64,000 bases of DNA from Pseudomonas sp. H3(2019) (GTDB lineage: Bacteria > Pseudomonadota > Gammaproteobacteria > Pseudomonadales > Pseudomonadaceae): contig NZ_VMSG01000004.1 of the NCBI RefSeq assembly GCF_007713465.1, positions 124,001 through 188,000 of the forward strand, written 5' to 3'. This document shows, one piece after another, positions 54,952 to 64,000 of this stretch (positions within the stretch are counted from its first letter, which is position 1; each line of letters opens with the position of its first letter). The notes under the pieces are model-generated. The model was not told the DNA's origin, ran no database searches, and worked only from the letters and a program-made list of their open reading frames with translations. Position numbers and translations under genes: made by a program.

Positions 54952-56415
54952 ATGGTTCCCGTAATCGCCCTGGTGGGCCGACCGAACGTCGGCAAATCCA
55001 CCATGTTCAACCGCCTGACCAAAAGCCGCGACGCTATTGTCGGCGACCTTTCCGGTCTGACCCGTGATCGCCAATACGGTGAGGCAAAGTGGCAAGGGCG
55101 CTCCTACATCCTGGTCGACACCGGTGGTATTTCCGGTGATGAGCACGGCATGGACGAAAAGATGGCCGAGCAGTCGCTGCTGGCTATCGAAGAAGCCGAT
55201 GTCGTTCTGTTCCTGGTAGATGCCAAGGTTGGCTTCACCGCTGCCGACCAGATGATTGCCGAGCACTTGCGCAAGCGCAACAAGCGCTCCCTGCTGGTGG
55301 CCAACAAGATCGACAACATCGATCCTGAAATGGCCCGCGCCGAATTCGCCCCGTTGGGCATGGGCCACGCCATTGGTGTGGCTGGTGCGCAAGGTCGCGG
55401 TGTCAACACACTGTTGGAAGCCGCCCTGAGCGAATTCCCGCGTGACACCGAAGAAGAGGATCTGAACGCTAACGTCGCCGAAGGCGAAGAAGCGATCCGG
55501 ATTCCGGGTCCGAGCGAAAAAGATGGCATCAAGATCGCCATCATCGGTCGCCCGAACGTCGGCAAGTCGACCCTGGTCAACCGCATGCTCGGTGAAGATC
55601 GGGTAATCGTCTATGACCAACCCGGCACCACCCGCGACAGTATCTACATCCCGTTCGAGCGTAACGAAGAGAAGTACACGCTGATCGACACCGCGGGTGT
55701 GCGCAAGCGCGGCAAGATCCACGAGGAAGTTGAAAAGTTCTCGGTGGTCAAAACCCTGCAAGCGATCAAAGACGCCAACGTCGTGATCTTCGTGATGGAC
55801 GCCCGTGAAGGCGTGGTTGACCACGACCTGAACCTGCTGGGTTTTGCCCTGGAAGCCGGTCGTGCCATCGTTATCGCCCTGAACAAGTGGGACGGCATGA
55901 CGCCGTCCGAGCGTGATTTCGTGAAGATCGAGCTGGAACGTCGGTTGTTCTTCGTCGACTTCGCCGATATCCACTTCATCTCGGCGCTGCACGGCACTGG
56001 CGTGGGCAACCTGTACCAGTCGGTACAGAACTCGTTCAAGTCGGCGATCACTCGCTGGCCGACCAACCGCCTGACCCAGATCCTCGAAGACGCGGTTGGC
56101 GAGCACGCGCCACCGATGGTCAACAACCGCCGGATCAAGCTGCGTTATGCCCACTTGGGTGGTGCCAACCCGCCGCTGATCGTGATCCACGGTAACCAGG
56201 TCGAGAAGGTTCCGAACTCTTACGTCCGTTACCTGGAAAACACTTACCGTCGCGTCTTGAAGCTGGTCGGTACGCCGATCCGCATCGAGTTCAAAGGTGG
56301 CGAGAACCCGTACGAAGGCAACAAGAACACGCTCACCGACCGTCAGGTCAACAAGAAGCGCCGCTTGATGACGCACCACAAGAAAGCCGACAAAAAGCGC
56401 CGCGACAAGCGATAA
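54952..56415 (+). CDS. der: Ribosome biogenesis GTPase Der
   Basis: 487 residues from ATG 54952, with GGAGAG upstream. Tandem G domains each have GRPNVGKST at G1 (near residues 8 and 200), DTGG/DTAG at G3 and NKID/NKWD at G4. The C-terminal KH-like domain ends in a basic tail ([11 protein letters not shown]). It is required for 50S subunit maturation. Confidence 0.98.
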   Translation: MVPVIALVGRPNVGKSTMFNRLTKSRDAIVGDLSGLTRDRQYGEAKWQGRSYILVDTGGISGDEHGMDEKMAEQSLLAIEEADVVLFLVDAKVGFTAADQMIAEHLRKRNKRSLLVANKIDNIDPEMARAEFAPLGMGHAIGVAGAQGRGVNTLLEAALSEFPRDTEEEDLNANVAEGEEAIRIPGPSEKDGIKIAIIGRPNVGKSTLVNRMLGEDRVIVYDQPGTTRDSIYIPFERNEEKYTLIDTAGVRKRGKIHEEVEKFSVVKTLQAIKDANVVIFVMDAREGVVDHDLNLLGFALEAGRAIVIALNKWDGMTPSERDFVKIELERRLFFVDFADIHFISALHGTGVGNLYQSVQNSFKSAITRWPTNRLTQILEDAVGEHAPPMVNNRRIKLRYAHLGGANPPLIVIHGNQVEKVPNSYVRYLENTYRRVLKLVGTPIRIEFKGGENPYEGNKNTLTDRQVNKKRRLMTHHKKADKKRRDKR

Positions 56416-56469
56416 AACAGCGACAAGTTGTAAGCGACAAGCTGCATGCAAAAGCCGAGTCGCTTTAAA

Positions 56470-56498
56470 GAAGGGGTCCTTTCAGGGCCCTTTTTTGT
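56470..56498 (+). terminator. Terminator after der
   Basis: Imperfect stem AAGGGGTCC / AGGGCCCTT followed by TTTT. It is flanked by short inverted repeats of the ACAAG(T/C)TG..TGTCGCTTG kind (56415-56450 and 56505-56550), a dispersed Pseudomonas motif. Confidence 0.7.
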
Positions 56499-56571
56499 GG
56501 CTGGAAGTTTGACGCTTGACCGCTTGCAGTTTGTCGCTTGAAACTTGTAGCTCACCTGCAGGGGCCCACCG

Positions 56572-57720
56572 ATGATCACCAGCAAGCTGCCGAATGTCGG
56601 CATCACTATCTTCACCCAAATGTCTCAGCTCGCGGCACAGACCGGCGCGATCAACCTGTCCCAGGGGTTCCCCGATTTCGATGCTCCGCAAGCCTTGTGC
56701 GATGCGGTCGGCCGGCACATCGCCAATGGCCATAACCAGTACTCACCCATGACCGGCCTGCCGGCGCTGCGCCAGCAAGTGGCGGCGAAGATTGCCCGCA
56801 GCTATGGCGTAAACGTCAATGCCGATACCGAGGTGACTATCACCCCCGGCGCGACCCAGGCGATTTTCTGCGCCATTCAAACGGTTATCCACAGCGGTGA
56901 CGAAGTGATCGTCTTCGATCCGGCCTACGACAGCTATGAACCCTCGGTGGAGCTGGCCGGTGGTCGTTGCGTGCATGTGCCGTTGGGGGGGAAGGATTTC
57001 GCCATCGACTTCCAGAAACTCGGCGAAGCGCTGAGCCCGCGCACACGAATGATCATTCTCAACTCGCCGCATAACCCGAGTGGTGCGCTGATCTCGCGCG
57101 CCGAGCTGGATCAGTTGGCGGCATTGATCCGCGACCGCGATATCTATGTGATTAGCGACGAGGTGTATGAACACCTGGTGTTCGACGGCGTGCCGCACGT
57201 CAGCGTATTGGCCCATGAAGAGCTGTATCGGCGTGCTTTCGTGGTCAGTTCTTTTGGCAAGACTTACCACGTCACTGGCTGGAAAACCGGCTACGTGGTC
57301 GCGCCACCGGCGCTCACGGAAGAACTGCGCAAGGTGCATCAATACGTCAGTTTCTGCGGTGTGACCCCATTGCAGTACGCGCTGGCCGACTTCATGGCCG
57401 AGCATCCGGAGCATGTCGAAGAGTTGCCGGGCTTCTATCAGGCCAAGCGTGATCTGTTCTGTGATTTGCTGGCGCCTTCGCGGTTCAGCTTTACCAAGGT
57501 CACCGGGACCTATTTCCAGTTGGTCGACTATTCGCAGATCCGCCCGGACCTGAACGATGTCGAGATGGCCAAGTGGATGACGCGCGAGCATGGCGTGGCG
57601 GCGATCCCGATTTCGGTGTTCTACCAGAGCCCGCTGCCGGAACAGCGTCTGGTGCGTCTGTGTTTTGCCAAGCGTGAGGAGACGCTGCGTCAGGCAGCGG
57701 AGAAACTATGCGCGATCTGA
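56572..57720 (+). CDS. PLP-dependent aminotransferase (methionine aminotransferase, YbdL type)
   Basis: 382 residues. Class I fold with NLSQGFPDFDAPQALCDAV, INSPHNPSGA-like ILNSPHNPSGALIS, the PLP Lys in VVSSFGKTYHVTGWK, and Arg in LVRLCFAKREETL. It closely fits YbdL, which transaminates methionine to its 2-oxo acid. It overlaps the omega-amidase gene by 13 bases, and together they act in the methionine transamination/salvage route. Confidence 0.9.
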   Translation: MITSKLPNVGITIFTQMSQLAAQTGAINLSQGFPDFDAPQALCDAVGRHIANGHNQYSPMTGLPALRQQVAAKIARSYGVNVNADTEVTITPGATQAIFCAIQTVIHSGDEVIVFDPAYDSYEPSVELAGGRCVHVPLGGKDFAIDFQKLGEALSPRTRMIILNSPHNPSGALISRAELDQLAALIRDRDIYVISDEVYEHLVFDGVPHVSVLAHEELYRRAFVVSSFGKTYHVTGWKTGYVVAPPALTEELRKVHQYVSFCGVTPLQYALADFMAEHPEHVEELPGFYQAKRDLFCDLLAPSRFSFTKVTGTYFQLVDYSQIRPDLNDVEMAKWMTREHGVAAIPISVFYQSPLPEQRLVRLCFAKREETLRQAAEKLCAI

Positions 57721-58499
57721 CCACCTTGCCCGATCTGAACGTTGCGTTGATCCAGACCACATTGGCCTGGCATGACCGCAAGGCCAACCTCGAGCATTTC
57801 GAGCAGTTGCTGGAGCAGGCGCGGGGCACCGACCTGATCATCCTGCCGGAGATGTTCACCACCGGCTTCTCCATGGAGTCGCAAACCCTCGCTGAAGCGG
57901 AAAACGGCCCGACCAGTAAATGGCTGCGAGCGCAGGCCGCCAAACTTGACGCAGTGATTACCGGCAGCGTGATTGTCCAGGCCGCCGATGGCAGCCATCG
58001 CAATCGGTTGTTGTGGGCGCAGCCGGACGGTGAGGTTCTGCATTACGACAAGCGTCACCTGTTTCGCATGGCCGGCGAGCACAAGCATTACACCGCCGGC
58101 GAGCATCAGGTGCAGTTCGAGCTCAAAGGCTGGCGGGTGCGTCCGCTGATTTGCTACGACCTGCGTTTCCCGGTGTGGAGCCGCGATGCGCAAGACACCG
58201 ACCTGCTGCTGTACACCGCGAACTGGCCGGGTGCACGGCGTTTACACTGGAACCGTTTGCTGCCGGCACGGGCTATCGAGAACCTCTGCTATGTCGCGGC
58301 GGTGAACCGGATTGGCACCGACGGCAAGGGCTTTGCTTATACCGGTGATAGCCAGGTGCTGGATTTCCAGGGCGAGACGCTGTTGGGTGCCGGTGAGGCC
58401 GACGGGGTGTTTCAGGTCGTGCTGAGCGCTGCGGAGCTGGCGGCGTATCGCATGCGGTTCCCGGCGAATCTGGATGCCGATACCTTCGAACTCACCTGA
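57708..58499 (+). CDS. Omega-amidase YafV (nitrilase superfamily)
   Basis: 263 residues. The catalytic triad is visible: Glu in IILPEMFTTGFSM, Lys in YDKRHLFRMAGEH, Cys in PLICYDLRFPVWSR. YafV-type enzymes hydrolyse 2-oxoglutaramate or 2-oxosuccinamate made by glutamine/asparagine transaminases. The start lies within the end of the aminotransferase gene. Confidence 0.92.
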   Translation: MRDLTTLPDLNVALIQTTLAWHDRKANLEHFEQLLEQARGTDLIILPEMFTTGFSMESQTLAEAENGPTSKWLRAQAAKLDAVITGSVIVQAADGSHRNRLLWAQPDGEVLHYDKRHLFRMAGEHKHYTAGEHQVQFELKGWRVRPLICYDLRFPVWSRDAQDTDLLLYTANWPGARRLHWNRLLPARAIENLCYVAAVNRIGTDGKGFAYTGDSQVLDFQGETLLGAGEADGVFQVVLSAAELAAYRMRFPANLDADTFELT

Positions 58500-58526
58500 G
58501 TTTTCGCTGCCTGACAGACCGCTATC

Positions 58527-58606
58527 GCGAGCAGGCTCGCTCCCACATTGGATTTGTACAGGTCCAACAATCAGCACATAACCCTGTGGGAGCGAGCCTG
58601 CTCGCG
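58527..58606. repeat. Inverted pair of REP elements
   Basis: CGCGAGCAGGCTCGCTCCCA (58527-58546) and its inverted partner GTGGGAGCGAGCCTGCTCGC (58586-58605), 39 bases apart, between yafV and leuA, forming a REPIN. Confidence 0.9.
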
Positions 58607-58644
58607 AAGAGGCCATAACAGACAACACAAAATCTGCAGGCACA

Positions 58645-58681
58645 AAAAAGGCCCTGAGGCGTTAACCTCGGGGCCTTTTGC
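58645..58681. terminator. Bidirectional terminator between yafV and leuA
   Basis: Stem AAAAGGCCCTGAGG / CCTCGGGGCCTTTT around GCGTTAA; T-runs on both strands. It serves leuA on the minus strand and the YbdL/YafV pair on the plus strand. Confidence 0.85.
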
Positions 58682-58696
58682 GTTTCAGCTGGCGGG

Positions 58697-60376
58697 TTAC
58701 GCCGCTTTCGCTTCCGGCTGGCTCAGGGAGCGGTTCAGCGCGCTGAACAGGGCCTTGAAGCTGGCCGTGGTGATGTTTTCATCGATGCCCACGCCGTGCA
58801 CTGCACGCTCGCCGTTCACGCGCAGTTCAATGTAGGCCGCAGCCTTGGCATTGGTGCCTGCGCCGATCGCGTGTTCGTTGTAGTCCATGATCTCCACCGG
58901 GATCGGCAGACCGGCCACCAGTGCTTCCAGCGCACCGTTGCCTTTGCCACGCCAGTGCAGGTTGGTTTCGCCCTGGCCTTTGCTGGAGACTTCAACTTCG
59001 ACGGCGCTATGACCGTTCTCTTCCTGCAGGCGATGGCTGACCAGCGCGTACGGCGTGTTGGCCTGCAAGTACTCGCTGTGCAGCAGCGCATGGATTTGCT
59101 GGGCAGTCATCTCGAGGCCCAGGCGATCGGTCTCGCGTTGTACGACCTGGCTGAACTCGATCTGCATGCGGCGCGGCAAGTTAATGCCGTATTCCTGTTC
59201 CAGCAGATAAGCGATACCGCCTTTGCCGGACTGGCTGTTGACGCGAATCACTGCCTCATAGCTGCGGCCAATGTCGGCCGGGTCGATCGGCAAGTACGGC
59301 ACTTCCCACAGCTCGTCCGGTTTCTGCTGGGTGAAACCCTTGCGGATCGCGTCCTGGTGCGAGCCGGAGAACGCGGTGTGAACCAGGTCGCCGACGTACG
59401 GGTGACGTGGGTGCACGGGAATCTGGTTGCACTCTTCAACGACTTTGCGCACGCCGTCGATGTCGGAGAAGTCCAGCTCAGGGTCAACGCCCTGGGTGTA
59501 GAGGTTCAAGGCCACGGTGACGAGGTCGACGTTACCGGTACGTTCGCCGTTGCCGAACAGGCAGCCTTCGACACGGTCGGCACCCGCCATCAGGCCCAGC
59601 TCGGTGGCCGCAACGCCGGTGCCACGGTCGTTGTGGGTGTGCAGGCTGATGATCACGCTGTCACGACGGTTGATGTGACGACCGAACCACTCGATCTGGT
59701 CCGCGTAGATGTTCGGTGTGGCGCATTCGACGGTGGCCGGCAGGTTGAGGATGACCTTGTGCTCAGGCGTCGGGTTCCAGACTTCGATCACGGCGTCGCA
59801 GACTTCCTTGGCGAATTCCAGCTCAGTGGCGCTGAAAGTCTCTGGCGAGTATTCGAAGGTCCATTCGGTGTTTGGTTGCTGGGCGGCATATTTGACGAAC
59901 AGCTTGGCGGCGTTCACGGCGATGGCCTTGATCCCGTCCTTGTCCTGATTGAAGACAATCCGGCGGAAGGAAGGGCAGGTCGCGTTGTAGAGGTGAACGA
60001 TGGCTTTTTTCGCACCGCGCAGGGATTCGAAAGTCCGCTCGATCAGGTCTTCACGGCCCTGGGTCAGCACCTGGATGGTGGTGTCGTCCGGGATGTGGCC
60101 ACCTTCGATCAGGGTCCGCACGAAGTCGAAGTCGGTTTGCGAAGCAGCCGGGAACGAGGCTTCGATTTCTTTCACGCCGACGGCGACCAGGGTTTTCCAG
60201 AAGCGCAGCTTTTTCACCGCGTCCATTGGCTCGATCAGCGACTGGTTGCCATCGCGCAAGTCGGAGCTGCACCAGATCGGCGCGGCAGTGATGGTCTTCG
60301 ATGGCCAGGTGCGATCTGGAATGTCGATTGTCGGGAAAGCGCGGTATTTCGAAGACGGGTCTTTGAGCATGCTCAT
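58697..60376 (-). CDS. leuA: 2-isopropylmalate synthase
   Basis: 559 residues, long LeuA2-type. The catalytic entry motif is [13 protein letters not shown], with [17 protein letters not shown] and [12 protein letters not shown] metal/substrate segments. The C-terminal leucine-sensing domain covers about 430-559. It condenses acetyl-CoA and 2-oxoisovalerate, the first committed step to leucine. A leucine-rich leader peptide is encoded 90 bases upstream, suggesting attenuation. Confidence 0.97.
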   Translation of the reverse strand: MSMLKDPSSKYRAFPTIDIPDRTWPSKTITAAPIWCSSDLRDGNQSLIEPMDAVKKLRFWKTLVAVGVKEIEASFPAASQTDFDFVRTLIEGGHIPDDTTIQVLTQGREDLIERTFESLRGAKKAIVHLYNATCPSFRRIVFNQDKDGIKAIAVNAAKLFVKYAAQQPNTEWTFEYSPETFSATELEFAKEVCDAVIEVWNPTPEHKVILNLPATVECATPNIYADQIEWFGRHINRRDSVIISLHTHNDRGTGVAATELGLMAGADRVEGCLFGNGERTGNVDLVTVALNLYTQGVDPELDFSDIDGVRKVVEECNQIPVHPRHPYVGDLVHTAFSGSHQDAIRKGFTQQKPDELWEVPYLPIDPADIGRSYEAVIRVNSQSGKGGIAYLLEQEYGINLPRRMQIEFSQVVQRETDRLGLEMTAQQIHALLHSEYLQANTPYALVSHRLQEENGHSAVEVEVSSKGQGETNLHWRGKGNGALEALVAGLPIPVEIMDYNEHAIGAGTNAKAAAYIELRVNGERAVHGVGIDENITTASFKALFSALNRSLSQPEAKAA

Positions 60377-60466
60377 CGGAAAATCCTTATTGTGTGGGCC
60401 GAAAAAAGGCGGCCTGCCGGTGGATCAAAAAAACGTTGGATAAAACGTGGGACGAGGCGCCGCGAT

Positions 60467-60544
60467 TCAGCCCGGCAGTCGTGCGCTGACGAGGCACAGG
60501 CTGCGGTGCTGGCGGAGCTGAATGAGGGTGTGAGAAGTTTTCAT
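60467..60544 (-). CDS. leuA leader peptide (attenuation)
   Basis: 25 codons plus stop, ATG at 60544 with AGGG 8 bases upstream. It starts MKTSHTLIQLRQHR and has five leucines in total (three CTC, two CTG). Between its stop and leuA lies a weak hairpin ACGTT / AACGT followed on the minus strand by seven T's (60427-60448), a candidate attenuator. Ribosome stalling at Leu codons would be expected to favour read-through. No promoter was assigned. Confidence 0.7.
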   Translation of the reverse strand: MKTSHTLIQLRQHRSLCLVSARLPG

Positions 60545-60707
60545 GTCTTCAACCCTAACCGCGAGGGTGAAAGATGGCAAGCAGTCGAAAAACTTTGAGA
60601 GGAATACCCGAAAAGTCTTTTTTGACGAGATTTTATCTTTGGTTTGTTTGAATTTGTTTGTGGGTATTGCGCAGACCGTTCGTCATGCGCAATCCCTGTC
60701 GGAGCGT

Positions 60708-61529
60708 TTATGGCTGGAATGCGCCGATGAAAATCGCCGGATCCACGCGGGCATCGTTCAGGCTGACGTTCCAGTGCATGTGCGGTCCGGTCGCACGACC
60801 GGTGGAGCCGACTTTGCCGACCACGCCGCCGCGCGCCAGTTGCTGGCCGACTTTCACGTCGATTTTCGACATGTGGCAGAACATGCTGATGAAGCCTTGG
60901 CCGTGGTCGACGAATACCGTGTTGCCGTTAAAGAAGTAGTTTCCGATCAGGATCACCTTGCCGGCTGCCGGGGTCTTGATCGGCGTACCCGCCGGCACCG
61001 CGAAGTCCAGGCCCGCGTGGGGATTGCGCTCTTCGCCATTGAAGAACCGGCGCACACCGAACTTGCTCGACAGCGGACCATTGACCGGCTTGTCCAGCAG
61101 CAGATTGCTCGGCGTTACCGGGCTGAAACTGCGATAGGCGCGAACCTGTTCGTCCAGTTCGGCGTCGATGCGTTTCAGGTCGTCCGGGTTCGGATTGACC
61201 TGACGCTGGTTCTTCAGGGTGATGTGCTGTTCCGGGTACTTCTTGTTGCCGACCATGAAGTTCAGGTTACGGCCACCGCTACTGAGCTGCTGGTTGCCGG
61301 GTTTGACGGTCAGCGGCACGCCGACAACCGCCAGCCAGTTGTTCTGTTCCTTGACCACCAGCACCGGTTTGCCTTGATAGCTGGCCTTTGGCGCCTGAGC
61401 CGAAGTGCCCAGGTCGACCACCGCCACACCGCCGGGTACCGGTTTGTTCAGCAGGCGCGTGATGTAGCTGTCGGCGTGGGCGTTGAAGGTCAGGCAAAGC
61501 AACAACAGCGGTGCAAGAAAACGCGGCAT
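60708..61529 (-). CDS. Peptidase M23 family protein
   Basis: 273 residues with signal peptide RFLAPLLLLCLTFNAHA cut near residue 19. An N-terminal beta domain precedes the LytM domain, which has the zinc-site motifs NPHAGLDFAVPAGTP and GPHMHWNVS. Periplasmic peptidoglycan endopeptidase or its regulator. It starts 3 bases after xseA, so the two are co-transcribed. The upstream gap to leuA (60377-60707) holds the leader peptide and no other gene. Confidence 0.93.
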   Translation of the reverse strand: MPRFLAPLLLLCLTFNAHADSYITRLLNKPVPGGVAVVDLGTSAQAPKASYQGKPVLVVKEQNNWLAVVGVPLTVKPGNQQLSSGGRNLNFMVGNKKYPEQHITLKNQRQVNPNPDDLKRIDAELDEQVRAYRSFSPVTPSNLLLDKPVNGPLSSKFGVRRFFNGEERNPHAGLDFAVPAGTPIKTPAAGKVILIGNYFFNGNTVFVDHGQGFISMFCHMSKIDVKVGQQLARGGVVGKVGSTGRATGPHMHWNVSLNDARVDPAIFIGAFQP

Positions 61530-61532
61530 GGA

Positions 61533-62912
61533 TCAATCCAGTAAAGAAAGGGTGACGGGCGTCAGGTGGTTGTCTTCGACCCGGACCTGCAATTGGCCTT
61601 CGCCGAGCATGGCTTTCAGGCGTTGGCCGTTTTGAGTCTGCGCGGCGCTGCGGATCGCGTTGCCGCGTTCATCGAGCAAAATGCTGTAACCACGGCCCAG
61701 TGTCGCCAGCGGGCTGACCACATGCAGGGTTTGCATTTGGGTTTGCAGTTGCAGGCGACGAGCCTTGAGACCCTCGCGCATCGAGCGCGGCAGGCGCTCG
61801 GCGAGGCTGTCGAGGCGCTGGCGCAGCAGCGCCAGTTGGCGTCCCGGATGTTGCCCGGCGAGGCGGGTCTCCAGGCGAATCAGTCGCTCGCGACGGGTAT
61901 TGAGGCTGCGCTCGAAGGCCCGGCGCAGGCGCATGTCCAGGTCATCCAGACGTTGCGCTTGCTGACGCAGGCGTTCGCCGGGATGGCGCAAGCGGCGCGA
62001 GATGCCTTCCAGGCGCAGGCGATCGCGCATCAAGCGGTCGCGGATGCGCATCACCAAACGCCGATGCAGGCTTTCAACCCTGCGCACCAGGTCGCTGGAA
62101 TCCGGTGCCAACAGTTCGGCTGCAGCGGAAGGCGTCGGTGCGCGGACGTCGGCCACGAAGTCGCTGATCGACACATCGGTTTCATGGCCGACGGCGCTGA
62201 CAATCGGGGTGACGCAGGCATCCACCGCACGGGCCACGGCTTCTTCGTTGAAGCACCAGAGGTCTTCCAGCGAGCCGCCGCCTCGCGCGAGGATCAGCGC
62301 ATCGAAACCGCGGGCATCGGCCAGTTTCAGTGCGCGGACAATCTGCACGGTGGCTTCGCGGCCTTGCACGGCAGTGGGGATCAGGGTCAGCACCACTTGC
62401 GGTGCACGGCGACGGAATACGCTAATGATGTCGCGAATCACCGCGCCGGTCGGCGAACTGATGATGCCGATGCGTTGCGGGTGTGCCGGCAGCGGCACTT
62501 TGCGTTCGGCACTGAACAGGCCTTCGGCGTTGAGTTTTTCCTTCAGCGCATCGAACGCCAGACGCAGCGCACCGTCACCGGCAGGTTCCACGGTGTCGAG
62601 AATCAGCTGATAGTCGCCACGTCCTTCAAACAGCGATACCTTGCCCCGGACCTTCACGGCCAGGCCATCCTTCAGCGCCTGACGAACCCGCGCAGCGTTC
62701 TGCCGGAACAGCGCGCAACGCACTTGGGCGCCGCTGTCCTTGAGGGTGAAATAGATGTGGCCGGACGCCGGGCGCGCAAGGTTGGAGATTTCGCCTTCGA
62801 CCCAGATGTTGCTGAACACGTCTTCGAGCAACACCCGCGCGCGGCCGTTAAGCTGGCTGACCGTCAGGACTTCTCGGTCCAGGCCGAGTCTTGCAAAGGG
62901 ATCTTTAATCAT
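61533..62912 (-). CDS. xseA: Exodeoxyribonuclease VII large subunit
   Basis: 459 residues. N-terminal OB-fold with VEGEISNLARPASGHIYFTL, catalytic core with ISSPTGAVIRDIISVFRRR and LARGGGSLEDLWCFNEE, SAVGHETDVSISDFVAD, then a long Arg-rich coiled coil. It degrades single-stranded DNA with XseB. The start lies near 62912, preceded by ATTAAAGATCCC-type start context on the minus strand. Confidence 0.97.
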   Translation of the reverse strand: MIKDPFARLGLDREVLTVSQLNGRARVLLEDVFSNIWVEGEISNLARPASGHIYFTLKDSGAQVRCALFRQNAARVRQALKDGLAVKVRGKVSLFEGRGDYQLILDTVEPAGDGALRLAFDALKEKLNAEGLFSAERKVPLPAHPQRIGIISSPTGAVIRDIISVFRRRAPQVVLTLIPTAVQGREATVQIVRALKLADARGFDALILARGGGSLEDLWCFNEEAVARAVDACVTPIVSAVGHETDVSISDFVADVRAPTPSAAAELLAPDSSDLVRRVESLHRRLVMRIRDRLMRDRLRLEGISRRLRHPGERLRQQAQRLDDLDMRLRRAFERSLNTRRERLIRLETRLAGQHPGRQLALLRQRLDSLAERLPRSMREGLKARRLQLQTQMQTLHVVSPLATLGRGYSILLDERGNAIRSAAQTQNGQRLKAMLGEGQLQVRVEDNHLTPVTLSLLD

Positions 62913-62993
62913 GGGGCGCAGTTTAAAGGCATTCGGCGATCAATCTCCATGGCCGATTACCTTCTGGCTGAAGTGAACGCTGTGCGATCCTTT

Positions 62994-63019
62994 GTGGGAG
63001 CGAGTCTGCTCGCTCCCAC
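62994..63019. repeat. REP palindrome
   Basis: GTGGGAGCGAG / CTCGCTCCCAC with a TCTG centre: a fully symmetric REP between xseA and the TSUP gene. Confidence 0.9.
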
Positions 63020-63066
63020 AGGGGGGCGCAGGCTAAAACCATCACAGTGATAAAAAGGAAGTTGCA

Positions 63067-63828
63067 TTGCTGGAATTATTGAATCAATGGCCCTTCGGCG
63101 CCATGGACTGGCTGGTGATCGGGCTGGGTATCAGCCTGGCGTACATCGTCTTCGGTATCGCCGGGTTTGGCACGGCGCTGGTGGCCGGGCCGATCCTGAT
63201 TCTGTTCATGCCGCTGTCGAAGATCGTGCCCTTGCTGGTGCTGCTGGATTTCGTCGCGGCATTCGGCAATCTGCTGCCGTCGCGGCGCGATGTGGCCAAG
63301 CCCGAGTTGTTGCGATTGCTGCCGTGCATGGCGGTGGGGTGCACGTTGGGAGTGATCTTCCTGCTGAACCTCAAATCGAATCTGTTGCTGCTGTTGATGG
63401 GGCTGTTTATCAGCGCGTATGCGATTTACAGCTTGTGGGTGAAAGTCCGGCCGACGCAGTTGGCTGCCGCGTGGGCGATCCCGATGGGCACGGTGGGCGG
63501 AATGTTTGGGGCGCTGTTTGGCAGTGGCGGCTTTTTATATGCGATTTATCTGAACAGCCGCTTGCCCAAGGATGAGGCCCGCGCCACGCAAAGTGCGTTG
63601 ATCAGTTGCAGTACGGTGGTGCGTTTGAGTTTGTTCGCGATTGCCGGGGTTTATGCCGAGCTACCCTTGTTGGTACTGGCAGTGTGTTTGTTGCCGGCAA
63701 TGGCGCTGGGGCTGTGGACCGGTCGACGGTTGACGATGAGGTTATCTCGCGAGGCCTTTGTACGGTTGGTGACCTGGCTGGTGCTGGCCAGTGGCATTGC
63801 CTTGATCGGACGCTATTTGAGTACTTGA
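63067..63828 (+). CDS. TSUP (TauE/SafE)-family permease
   Basis: 253 residues from TTG 63067, chosen for AAGGA 7 bases upstream. About eight membrane helices; family segments include YIVFGIAGFGTALVAGPIL and GGMFGALFGSGGFLYAIYL. The family moves sulfonates, sulfite or other organic anions across the inner membrane; substrate unknown here. Confidence 0.9.
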   Translation: MLELLNQWPFGAMDWLVIGLGISLAYIVFGIAGFGTALVAGPILILFMPLSKIVPLLVLLDFVAAFGNLLPSRRDVAKPELLRLLPCMAVGCTLGVIFLLNLKSNLLLLLMGLFISAYAIYSLWVKVRPTQLAAAWAIPMGTVGGMFGALFGSGGFLYAIYLNSRLPKDEARATQSALISCSTVVRLSLFAIAGVYAELPLLVLAVCLLPAMALGLWTGRRLTMRLSREAFVRLVTWLVLASGIALIGRYLST

Positions 63829-63894
63829 CCGGATTTTGTCAGGGATTAAGCTGCCGGCCGCCGAATCCTCCATTGACGTATCAGGCCTCACTTC

Positions 63895-64000
63895 ATGAAC
63901 TCGCAAAGCATCCTCGTCCCGAAAATCTCCACACTGCCGGTGCACGAACCTCGGGCGCGGGCGATTGTGCGGTGGCTGGTGCGCAAGAACATCATTGAAG
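63895..64000 (+). CDS. Start of an uncharacterised conserved gene, truncated by window end
   Basis: Only the first 35 codons are present from ATG 63895 (MNSQSILVPKISTLPVHEPR). The frame is open to the last base. It resembles a conserved Pseudomonas protein of unknown function, but too little is present for a family call. Confidence 0.55.
   Translation, partial: MNSQSILVPKISTLPVHEPRARAIVRWLVRKNIIE

Noticed and set aside
53629..56451. 940-codon open frame on the minus strand
   Set aside because: Antisense shadow of bamB and der created by high G+C codon bias; no RBS or family signature.
58796..60598. 600-codon open frame on the plus strand
   Set aside because: Shadow of leuA and its leader; no domain recognised.
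61566..63050. 494-codon open frame on the plus strand
   Set aside because: Shadow of xseA.

Overview
The window is a Pseudomonas chromosome segment, most likely P. fluorescens group. The evidence is the gene order tRNA-Leu/queA/tgt/yajC/secDF, isc/ndk/rlmN/pilW/rodZ/ispG/hisS/bamB/der and leuA/xseA, an MvaT-type silencer, DUF6124 and DUF3077 proteins, and REP palindromes of the GTGGGAGCGAGC...GCTCGCG type. Calls come from reading the sequence and family knowledge; no database search was run.

Region 1 (1-9952) is a tellurium-resistance-type (ter) stress locus. A co-directional run of overlapping genes encodes a predicted small-molecule (nucleoside-like) synthesis arm: TRSP protein (cut by the window start), HAD, StiP/phosphoribosyltransferase-PELOTA, a TIM-barrel C-C lyase and HAD-IB. 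It continues into terZ, terA, terB, terC, terD and terE and ends at a strong terminator. A convergent TerD-vWA fusion gene faces it. Region 2 (10.1-14.8 kb) is a sparse accessory stretch with a secreted TPR-like protein, a LysE exporter, an orphan two-gene unit, an alpha/beta hydrolase, a DUF6124 pair and several palindromic repeats.

Region 3 (about 14,820-32,230) is a 17.4 kb P4-satellite-like integrative element in the 3' end of tRNA-Leu(CAA). It has a tyrosine integrase beside the tRNA, a near-copy of the tRNA 3' end at the far boundary, GGGATACA repeats at both ends, AlpA, a C4-type antisense RNA leader, a TOPRIM primase-DUF927 helicase, and GTGTAAC repeat clusters near both ends that resemble an ori/crr pair. 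Its cargo is A+T-rich: a four-gene unit (DNA methyltransferase, phosphoribosyltransferase-like protein, ORC/CDC6-like AAA+ ATPase, unrecognised Rossmann-like protein) that looks like an anti-phage or conflict system, plus a separate protein with a HEPN RNase signature. The element also carries its own MvaT/H-NS-like silencer.

Region 4 (32.2-64 kb) is core genome: queuosine tRNA modification, Sec accessory translocase, suhB, trmJ, cysE, the complete isc iron-sulfur operon, ndk, rlmN, pilW, rodZ, ispG, hisS, yfgM-like, bamB and der, a methionine-salvage pair, leuA with a leucine-rich leader peptide, an M23 peptidase, xseA and a TSUP permease. The last gene is cut by the window end.
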